From assembly GCF_015207245.1 (NCBI RefSeq), contig NZ_JADEXF010000170.1, positions 1 to 6,933 of the forward strand: a stretch of DNA of 6,933 nucleotides. Reading direction: 5' to 3'. Origin of the DNA: Nostoc cf. edaphicum LEGE 07299 (GTDB taxonomy: Bacteria > Cyanobacteriota > Cyanobacteriia > Cyanobacteriales > Nostocaceae). The first letter of the stretch is position 1; each line of letters begins with the position of its first letter. Below, in pieces: positions 1 to 4,911 of the stretch. The notes under the pieces are model-generated. The model saw only the letters and a program-made list of their open reading frames with translations, was not told the DNA's origin and did no database searches. Both the position numbers and the translations under genes were made by a program.

Positions 1-112
1 CCCTTTCCCCGTATCAAATCGGCAGTAATTGCTAGAATCTAAAGCTAGGGCCGCCCTCTGCTTGCCAGTCCTAACTATATTTATGATGATCTTGAACAAA
101 GGCTAAATATCG

Positions 113-994
113 ATGATCGTCTGCCCTAATTGCAATCATCCCAACCCTGACGGCGCTGTTCAGTGTGAAGCTTGTTATACACCGTTACCTGCGACTACTA
201 ATTGTCCCAGTTGTGGGGCAACTGTGCAGGCAGATGCTGCATTCTGCGGTCAGTGTGGCTATAACCTTCACTCCGCAGGAGTTCCACACGTTCATCCCAC
301 AGTAGCTACAACAGTCACTCCAGATATTCCCGTGGAAGTACCAGCGTTAGTTCCGCCCGATCCACTGTTAGAACTTTTACAACCAGATGCCTTGGGAATG
401 AGCGGTTCTACTAACTCCCGTCCTCCCGAATCATCTTTACCACCAACAGAGATGGCAGTTCCCCCAGAACCTGTGCCACAGATACCTGTTGCAGAAAGCA
501 GCCCTCCAGAACCTGTGTCAACCGTTGTCGCTCAACCCGTAGTCTCTGGACAAAGTAGTATTCCGACTCCACCACCTGTGGAGCCAGTACCACTCTCTGA
601 AGCCGAAGCATCCCCGCCAGCAGCACCAGCACCAACTGCAACTGCTGCCAGAACGCAATTGCAGCAGGTTACAGCGCGGTTACTCCACGTTCAAAGCGAT
701 CGCTTAATTGAATTACCGCAAAATTTCTCTGTGATTCATATCGGCAAGCCCAATGACCGGATTCCTCCAGATATAGATGTTTCAGGATTTCCTAATTCCG
801 AAATTGTCTCGCGGATTCATGCAGATATTCGTGTCGAGGGAGATGCCCATTATGTAGAGGATGTGGGAAGTTCTAATGGCACTTATATTAATAATTTGCC
901 ACTTTTACCAGGAAACCGTCATCGCTTGCGACCAGGCGATCGCATCAGCTTAGGTAAAGGAGACTTAATGACATTCCTCTTTCAACTTGCTTAA
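113..994 (+). CDS. Double zinc-ribbon protein with C-terminal FHA domain
   Basis: This 293-residue soluble protein has three parts. Residues 1-52 hold two CxxC-CxxC zinc ribbons (C4, C7, C18, C21 and C31, C34, C45, C48). Residues 53-186 form a Pro/Ala/Val-rich, probably disordered linker with PPEPV at 117-121 and 131-135. Residues 187-293 form an FHA domain with SRIH at 233-236 and GSSNGT at 252-257. FHA domains bind phosphothreonine peptides, so the family role is to read Ser/Thr-kinase signals. The ribbons could bind protein or nucleic acid, but the sequence does not say which. The usual Gly-Arg of the first FHA strand pair reads Gly-Lys (211-212). No signal peptide or membrane segment is visible. 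The start is fixed by an in-frame TAA at 104-106; only a weak AAAGG lies upstream. Two HIP1 octamers fall in the FHA part. Partner kinase and ligand are unknown. Domain call confident, cellular role not. Confidence 0.9.
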   Translation: MIVCPNCNHPNPDGAVQCEACYTPLPATTNCPSCGATVQADAAFCGQCGYNLHSAGVPHVHPTVATTVTPDIPVEVPALVPPDPLLELLQPDALGMSGSTNSRPPESSLPPTEMAVPPEPVPQIPVAESSPPEPVSTVVAQPVVSGQSSIPTPPPVEPVPLSEAEASPPAAPAPTATAARTQLQQVTARLLHVQSDRLIELPQNFSVIHIGKPNDRIPPDIDVSGFPNSEIVSRIHADIRVEGDAHYVEDVGSSNGTYINNLPLLPGNRHRLRPGDRISLGKGDLMTFLFQLA

Positions 995-1040
995 CTGGTT
1001 CTTGCTAAATTATGACATCAGTCTAAGTATTTTCTGCCCA

Positions 1041-1071
1041 TCCTCCGGCATCCATTTTGGAGGAGCAACAA
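1041..1071 (+). promoter_or_regulatory. Strong Shine-Dalgarno with matching anti-SD hairpin
   Basis: GGAGGA at 1059-1064 is a near-ideal Shine-Dalgarno, 7 nt before the ATG at 1072. TCCTCC at 1041-1046 is its exact reverse complement across a 12-nt loop, so the RNA can fold to hide the ribosome site. An alternative small hairpin, TCCA/TGGA (1051-1054 with 1058-1061), overlaps the same bases. Seen directly: the complementarity. Inferred: translational control of the small ORF that follows, and possibly of the M50 gene behind it. Confidence 0.45.
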
Positions 1072-1224
1072 ATGAACTGCATCAGACAAGCGACGGATAA
1101 CTATGTTGTTCTTGATAGCACCATAGTTGACAGCCGTCGCTTTGATGTACGAATTGTTACATTGTCTAGCAACTCCATTACCTTAATAATTACATTAGGA
1201 TGGATGGAAATACACTGCCAATGA
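1072..1224 (+). CDS. Possible 50-residue leader ORF before the M50 gene
   Basis: An uninterrupted 50-codon frame begins with ATG at 1072 and ends with TGA at 1222-1224. It starts MNCIRQATDNY and ends GWMEIHCQ. I recognise no family and see no clear membrane helix or motif; the C-terminal third is rich in Ile, Thr and Leu. In favour of translation is the strong GGAGGA at the right distance. The stop is also only 7 nt before the M50 start, which itself has no Shine-Dalgarno, an arrangement that suits a leader peptide or coupled reinitiation. Against it, most of the frame is occupied by inverted repeats (1088-1142 and 1175-1203), so the stretch may instead be a structured non-coding leader. The frame differs from that of the M50 gene, so it is not an N-terminal extension of it. 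Confidence 0.35.
   Translation: MNCIRQATDNYVVLDSTIVDSRRFDVRIVTLSSNSITLIITLGWMEIHCQ
1088..1142 (+). repeat. Bulged long inverted repeat (leader hairpin)
   Basis: The outer stem AAGCGACGG (1088-1096) pairs perfectly with CCGTCGCTT (1134-1142). The inner stem AACTATG (1099-1105) pairs with CATAGTT (1122-1128), and a T-G wobble adds one pair. The loop is 16 nt. The only unpaired interior bases are AT on the left and about five on the right. Sixteen Watson-Crick pairs in 55 nt are unlikely by chance. No T-run follows, so it is not a typical terminator. A second, weaker hairpin (CCAT..CCT..AAT with ATTAGGATGG) lies at 1175-1203. It could be a regulatory leader structure or a relic of a small palindromic repeat. 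Confidence 0.6.
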
Positions 1225-1231
1225 TTGACCT

Positions 1232-1975
1232 ATGAAGGAACCAAGTAAAAATTTTGAACCCTTGCTCGCTAAAGAAGCCCCGCCAGTTGTTGAACGTATG
1301 GGGCTAACCTGGCTAGTTGCAGCAGCGATCGCAACTACTTTATTGTGGCAAGTACCAGGAGGGGATTATATCTTATACCCATTTACAATTCTGGCAACTT
1401 GGTTTCATGAAATGGGTCACGGCTTAATGGCACTGCTATTAGGGGGACAGTTTCAGAAGTTGCAGATTTTTAGCAATGGTTCTGGTGTCGCAACTTATGG
1501 ACTCCGGTCGTCATTGGGGCCAATTGGCCCGGCAATAATCGCCGCAGCCGGGCCAATGGGGCCACCTCTTGCCGGTGCAGCTTTGATTCTGGCTTCCCGC
1601 AGTTTTACAGCAGCAACCCTCTGTTTAAAAATTTTAGGGAGTTTTTTGCTATTTTCGACATTAATTTGGGTGCGTTCCTGGTTCGGATTGGTGGCAATTC
1701 CCTTACTAGGTTTAATAATATTGGGTATTTCCCTGAAAGCACCTCGCTGGGCGCAAGGGTTTGTGATTCAATTTTTGGGTGTACAAGCTTGTGTAAGTAC
1801 GTACCATCAACTTGATTATCTATTTAGTAGTTCTGCTGGTCCCCTTGGTGCATCTGATACAGCGCAAATGCAGCGATATTTGCTTTTACCTTACTGGTTT
1901 TGGGGTGGGTTAATGGCGATCGCATCTCTGGTGATTTTAATCCAAAGTCTCCGCGTTGCTTATCGTTCTGAGTAA
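1232..1975 (+). CDS. M50B-like intramembrane zinc metalloprotease homologue
   Basis: This 247-residue membrane protein has about six hydrophobic segments (roughly 26-42, 48-72, 98-122, 128-147, 149-168, 219-240). HEMGH at 59-63, in WFHEMGHGLMALLLGG, is the HExxH zinc site of the M50 (site-2 protease) clan, and the trailing Gly-Gly is typical of the M50B-like subgroup. AAGPMGPPLAG (105-115) matches the Gly-rich second helix. The third metal ligand is less clear; D209 (ASDTAQ) or D195 are candidates. Family members cleave substrates inside or next to the membrane, but the substrate here is unknown. An in-frame TGA at 1226-1228 makes ATG 1232 the earliest start; no Shine-Dalgarno precedes it. 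The TAA stop overlaps the next start (TAATG), which suggests translational coupling with the two small genes downstream. Family call firm, proteolytic activity inferred. Confidence 0.88.
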   Translation: MKEPSKNFEPLLAKEAPPVVERMGLTWLVAAAIATTLLWQVPGGDYILYPFTILATWFHEMGHGLMALLLGGQFQKLQIFSNGSGVATYGLRSSLGPIGPAIIAAAGPMGPPLAGAALILASRSFTAATLCLKILGSFLLFSTLIWVRSWFGLVAIPLLGLIILGISLKAPRWAQGFVIQFLGVQACVSTYHQLDYLFSSSAGPLGASDTAQMQRYLLLPYWFWGGLMAIASLVILIQSLRVAYRSE

Positions 1976-2160
1976 TGGGTAAAAAGCACCATCAAAAGGC
2001 AATTGAATCTTTAGCTCAAAGAATTACTGAACATCAAGAAAAGATTAGACTGGAATCAGAAAAGAGTTTTCCTGACGAAGGTTTAATTAAGCATTGGGAA
2101 AAAGAGATTCGTGCTTTTGATAAGGCAATCCAACAAGCGCGTAAAAGATTGGGACAATAA
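1975..2160 (+). CDS. Small conserved-type charged helical protein (61 aa)
   Basis: This 61-residue protein is very rich in Lys, Glu, Gln and Arg and reads as one or two long amphipathic helices. The first is about residues 4-29 and the second 35-59, with HWEKEIRAF at 40-48 and a short Pro-containing turn (SFPDEG) between. This suits a small helical hairpin or coiled coil. No cysteine, signal or membrane segment is present. Its ATG shares one base with the stop of the M50 gene (TAATG at 1973-1977), and the next gene begins 2 nt after its stop. It is therefore almost certainly co-transcribed and translationally coupled. I believe similar short proteins with the HWEKEI pattern occur in other cyanobacteria, but know of no assigned function. 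A role as partner of the M50 protein is suggested by position only. Confidence 0.8.
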   Translation: MGKKHHQKAIESLAQRITEHQEKIRLESEKSFPDEGLIKHWEKEIRAFDKAIQQARKRLGQ

Positions 2161-2162
2161 AT

Positions 2163-2417
2163 ATGCAGATTAGCGATCGCCCTCTTGCAATAACCAATTC
2201 AACCCTCAGTACCTTGATTGCTGAATTAGGTATAGAATGCCTGAAAGTACAAGCATTAGTTAACCAGTTACAGTTAACTAGTTTAACTGCTAACCAACAA
2301 GCTGAAATTCTCGCAGAACTCCTAGCTGCTGCGGTTCATCTGTATAATCATTGTGACGAAGATTTTCAGACGCTAATTACTGAAGAAATGGAAAATTTGC
2401 CTGATGATGAGGATTAA
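2163..2417 (+). CDS. Small acidic helical protein (84 aa), unknown
   Basis: This 84-residue protein is predicted largely helical. A Leu/Ala/Gln-rich central part (about 14-62, with LSTLIAELGIECLKVQALVNQLQ and AEILAELLAAAVHLYNHC) is followed by a strongly acidic tail ending ENLPDDED. No known motif, signal peptide or membrane helix is visible. The start lies 2 nt after the stop of the 61-residue gene with no room for a separate Shine-Dalgarno (only AAT between), so translation is probably coupled. A HIP1 octamer falls in codons 4-6. It is the last member of the M50 cluster; the spacing opens to 124 nt with short repeats before the next gene. I do not recognise a family. The continuous frame, tight spacing and ordered composition support a real gene. 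Confidence 0.75.
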   Translation: MQISDRPLAITNSTLSTLIAELGIECLKVQALVNQLQLTSLTANQQAEILAELLAAAVHLYNHCDEDFQTLITEEMENLPDDED

Positions 2418-2421
2418 AGAA

Positions 2422-2463
2422 GAATTCCGAAGTCAGAATTCAGGAGTAAGAATTAAGAGTTTT
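2422..2463 (+). repeat. Three 14-nt GAATT-led tandem units
   Basis: Three consecutive 14-nt units each start with GAATT: GAATTCCGAAGTCA (2422-2435), GAATTCAGGAGTAA (2436-2449) and GAATTAAGAGTTTT (2450-2463). Their 7-nt half-period resembles the short tandem repeats that are common between genes in Nostoc-type cyanobacteria. It starts 5 nt after the stop of the 84-residue gene. Confidence 0.6.
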
Positions 2464-2469
2464 TATCAG

Positions 2470-2475
2470 TATAAT
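2470..2475 (+). promoter_or_regulatory. Candidate -10 box for rnhA
   Basis: A perfect TATAAT lies 66 nt before the RNase H start and just after the GAATT repeats. No TTGACA-like -35 is present at 16-18 nt upstream, so this is a weak call in an AT-rich gap. Confidence 0.3.
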
Positions 2476-2541
2476 AACCTGGATATTGTTAAAAAAATTC
2501 GCCGCTAATAACTTTTACCTTCGCGGTTCGATACCCTAACC

Positions 2542-3450
2542 ATGTCCACCCAACCCATAATTCAAAGCATATACACCGATGGTGCTTGCACCGGTAATCC
2601 TGGCCCTGGCGGTTGGGGTGTTGTCGTTTACTTCAGCGACGGCTCAATCCACGAAATGGGCGATGCATCCCGTCATACCACTAATAATAAAATGGAGATG
2701 CAAGCTGCGATCGCCGCCCTTCAATTTCTGCAAACATCTCAACAAGCCCAACCCATTACCCTTCATACCGATAGCGAATACCTAATTAACTGCGTTACCA
2801 AATGGGTGAAAGGCTGGAAAAATAAAGGCTGGAAAAAGTCAGATGGTAAACCCGTCCAAAACCAAGACCTTTTAGAAATCTTAGATGAACTCAATACCCA
2901 ACAAGTAAAATGGCAATACGTTCGGGGACATTCTGGTAACATAGGTAACGAACGTTGTGATGCGATCGCTCGCAGTTATGCAAGTGGTAAAACCCCTGCT
3001 CTACAACAATTATCTTCCACAGAATTTTATAAATCTTTACCTTCTACAAATGAAATAAATGTAGCAAAAGTAGCTGATTATGAAAAAAACTCTAGAATAA
3101 CTAACCAAAGTCCGCAAAAAATCAGTACTTCTGCACCAGAAATAACCGTTATGGAACCATCAACCGGGCCAACTGCGGCCGTAACCGATGAAAAACCGCC
3201 AGAAATGAGGGTTTCGCAACTCCGCAGCTTGGTCGAAACTCTGCGTATAGCTGACGAAATTTCTGAAAAAGGCTACTTAATCACCAGTTCTGAGTTAGCA
3301 GACTTGATGGATGTCCATGCCAGCGCTGTCACCAGTCGTGGAGATCAATGGCGCTGGCGAAACTGGATAGTGTCACGGGTACGCCGTGAAGGAAATCAAA
3401 TTCTTTGGGAATTGGAACGCGGGGATCAAGTAGGAGGTGAAGAAGAGTGA
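2542..3450 (+). CDS. rnhA: Ribonuclease HI with extra C-terminal domain
   Basis: This 302-residue protein is about twice the usual RNase HI length. Residues 8-147 are a complete type 1 RNase H, which cuts the RNA strand of RNA-DNA hybrids (Okazaki primers, R-loops). The carboxylates D13 (TDGAC), E52 (KMEMQ), D77 (HTDSEY) and D140 (ERCDAIA) and the catalytic His H130 (RGHSG) are all present. So is the basic substrate handle at 87-105 (KWVKGWKNKGWKK). A low-complexity linker (about 150-220) leads to a second, compact domain at about 222-294. It has helices around LRSLVETLRIADEISEKG and SELADLMDVHASAVTSRG, then WRWRNWIVSRVRREG and a strand-like QILWELE. This resembles a helix-turn-helix or winged helix, so extra nucleic-acid binding is inferred. 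No Shine-Dalgarno is seen. The stop codon touches the first unit of the downstream repeat. Confidence 0.93.
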   Translation: MSTQPIIQSIYTDGACTGNPGPGGWGVVVYFSDGSIHEMGDASRHTTNNKMEMQAAIAALQFLQTSQQAQPITLHTDSEYLINCVTKWVKGWKNKGWKKSDGKPVQNQDLLEILDELNTQQVKWQYVRGHSGNIGNERCDAIARSYASGKTPALQQLSSTEFYKSLPSTNEINVAKVADYEKNSRITNQSPQKISTSAPEITVMEPSTGPTAAVTDEKPPEMRVSQLRSLVETLRIADEISEKGYLITSSELADLMDVHASAVTSRGDQWRWRNWIVSRVRREGNQILWELERGDQVGGEEE

Positions 3451-3565
3451 GCAGGGGAGCAGGGGAGCAGGGGAGCAGGGAAGCAGAGGGGAAGTTGCAG
3501 TAAATCTTTCCCCTCTGCACCTCTGCCCCTCTGCCTCTTTCCAATGCCCAATGCCCCATGCCCCA
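3449..3565 (+). repeat. Composite repeat copy 1 (8-mer array, hairpin core, 7-mer array)
   Basis: Four perfect GAGCAGGG units (3449-3480) plus one degenerate unit lead into GCAGAGGGGAA (3483-3493). This pairs perfectly with TTCCCCTCTGC (3508-3518) over a 14-nt loop. Further CCCTCTGC-type units follow, then the heptamers CCAATGC, CCAATGC and CCCATGC (3541-3561). The element starts inside the rnhA stop and ends at the cruG stop, filling the whole convergent gap. The hairpin could terminate or stabilise either transcript, but there is no T-run. A 30-nt core (3489-3518) recurs inverted at 4821-4850 with 26 identities. Confidence 0.8.
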
Positions 3566-4762
3566 CTATATATACTTGCGTCCTCGCCACTCGCGCGGGG
3601 TGCGGAATGCAGATAAAAAGATTCGTAGCACAGCGAAGGGATCGGCCAAAGGGGAAAGCCAGAATAACCAGCTGCCTTTAGCGTTTGTGCGATCATAGGA
3701 AGGTGCGATCGCTATTAGCATGGCAAAGCGAATCACCAACAGGAATAAGTTCAGTCCCAGCAGCAGGAGTGGGGGAGTGAGCGAATATGAGAGTGGGGGA
3801 GACATCAACAAAAAAGTCAAGACAATTAAAAGGGGTAGACCTTGAACAGATGTAAGTAGCCATAAATCTCCCCACAACTGAGAGCGAGAAGTTGCATCTT
3901 TGAGATCGAGACTCCGCCCCCATTCTTTCCACGTCTCCATCGCCCCTTCATACATACGTACCTTTAATACCTTTGCGCCATCTAAAAAGCCGACCTTATA
4001 ACCTTGGATAGCGATATTGCGTGCCAACGTGACATCATCACAAAAAGAATTACTCGCACTGCTATAACCACCCACAGCAGCTAAAACGGAGCGACGACAC
4101 AAAAAACACTGCCCATTTGCCATTACCCGTTCTGGTTGCTCTGTATTGATCCCCGCTGGGTCAAATCGGTAAAGCAAAGTCATCAACAATGCAGGTTGTA
4201 GCCAGCACTCTCCAGGATATTTGAGGATGAATTGGGGTGAAAGAGAAACCAAATCATAGCCTTGTGCTTCGGCTGTCTTCACCAAACCAGCAACTAAACC
4301 AGGATGCGGTTGGATATCAGCATCCAGCCCCAAGAACCACTGACTAGCCTCTGAGGTATATAGAAAACCGTTATGCAACGCCCAAGGACGCCCCACCCAA
4401 CCAGAGGGTAAGGGATCATCTGTCATCACGCGAAAGCGAGGATCTTTCTGCTGTGAGACTTTTACCAAATCTGGCGTACCATCACTGGATTTGCTGTCTA
4501 CAACCATAATTTCCCGAACTTCATAGCTTTGCTGACTTAAACCAGCCAACAGAGGGCTAATGCGAAGCGCCTCGTTCAGTGTGGGAACAACGATGCTAAC
4601 CTTACCCAAAAGTTCAGGTGTTGGCTGTTGTGGTTCTATTGGAGGATGGCGTCTTGGCCCCTTTAGCAGCCGCGAAAACAGAATCGCTGTTGCTGGTACT
4701 TGGATAAGTAGCAATAAAAGAGAGATAGCGCTTTCTGCTATCAAAGCGTTGTCATTAGTCAT
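3566..4762 (-). CDS. cruG: CruG-type carotenoid 2'-O-glycosyltransferase
   Basis: This 398-residue membrane-anchored family 2 glycosyltransferase has an N-terminal hydrophobic helix at about 10-30. The GT-A fold runs from about 54 to 290: VSIVVPTLNEA (55-65), VVDSKSSDGT (87-96), the metal-binding DAD at 147-149, CDD (241-243) as the likely catalytic-acid region, and a WKEWGRS motif (278-284). Two hydrophobic segments follow at about 303-321 and 331-353. In Synechococcus 7002, CruG adds the sugar to the 2'-hydroxyl of myxol to make myxoxanthophyll. The identification here rests on the GT2 features plus the neighbouring cruF, which lies 149 nt upstream on the same strand. The sugar cannot be read from sequence. 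Unusually, the start codon and first four codons lie in a TGACTAA heptamer array; no Shine-Dalgarno or nearby alternative ATG in frame is seen. A related carotenoid glycosyltransferase is the main alternative. Confidence 0.85.
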   Translation of the reverse strand: MTNDNALIAESAISLLLLLIQVPATAILFSRLLKGPRRHPPIEPQQPTPELLGKVSIVVPTLNEALRISPLLAGLSQQSYEVREIMVVDSKSSDGTPDLVKVSQQKDPRFRVMTDDPLPSGWVGRPWALHNGFLYTSEASQWFLGLDADIQPHPGLVAGLVKTAEAQGYDLVSLSPQFILKYPGECWLQPALLMTLLYRFDPAGINTEQPERVMANGQCFLCRRSVLAAVGGYSSASNSFCDDVTLARNIAIQGYKVGFLDGAKVLKVRMYEGAMETWKEWGRSLDLKDATSRSQLWGDLWLLTSVQGLPLLIVLTFLLMSPPLSYSLTPPLLLLGLNLFLLVIRFAMLIAIAPSYDRTNAKGSWLFWLSPLADPFAVLRIFLSAFRTPREWRGRKYI

Positions 4763-4905
4763 TAGTCATTAGTCATTGGGTATGGGGCATTGGGCATTGG
4801 GCATGGGATTGGATATAGGAGCAGAGAGGAAAGACTTACTGTAACTTCTCCTCTGCTCCTCTGCTCCCCTGCTCCTCTGCCTCCCCACTCCCCACTCCCT
4901 AATTT
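4752..4905 (-). repeat. Composite repeat copy 2, inverted, overlapping the cruG start
   Basis: Read on the - strand from 4905, GAGTGGGG units are followed by GGAGCAG-type units. The core at 4850-4821 matches copy 1 at 26 of 30 positions, with partner arms that form an imperfect hairpin (GGAGCAGAG with CTCTGCTCC). Then come CCCAATG/CCCATGC heptamers (about 4811-4777) and three TGACTAA heptamers ending at 4755. It fills the entire cruF-cruG spacer and enters the cruG coding sequence. The order of parts is the same as in copy 1, but the orientation is opposite, so the two copies face each other across cruG. Confidence 0.8.
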
Positions 4906-4911
4906 CTAGGC

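Noticed and set aside
411..641. Open frame of 76 codons on the - strand inside the FHA gene
   Set aside because: It lies opposite the Pro-rich linker, where low stop density is expected, and its translation shows no motif.
2579..2785. Open frame of 68 codons on the + strand inside rnhA
   Set aside because: It overlaps the catalytic core of RNase HI in another frame, and nothing in it looks like a protein family.
3449..3565. Possible CRISPR array
   Set aside because: Units are 7-8 nt and contiguous without spacers, which is a short tandem repeat and not CRISPR.
3329..3696. Two - strand frames across the rnhA end and the repeat
   Set aside because: Their translations are dominated by Cys-Ser-Pro-Ala-Pro-Leu-Leu runs encoded by the tandem repeat, so they are repeat artefacts.
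3693..3932. 79-codon - strand frame within cruG
   Set aside because: It is a shadow of the well-supported glycosyltransferase frame on the same strand.
4560..4772. 70-codon + strand frame opposite the cruG N-terminus
   Set aside because: It is antisense to conserved GT2 coding sequence and has no motif or ribosome site.
3449..4905. Insertion sequence carrying cruG as cargo
   Set aside because: Inverted repeats flank the gene, but there is no transposase and no target duplication that I can define. I kept it only as a recombination or cassette hypothesis.
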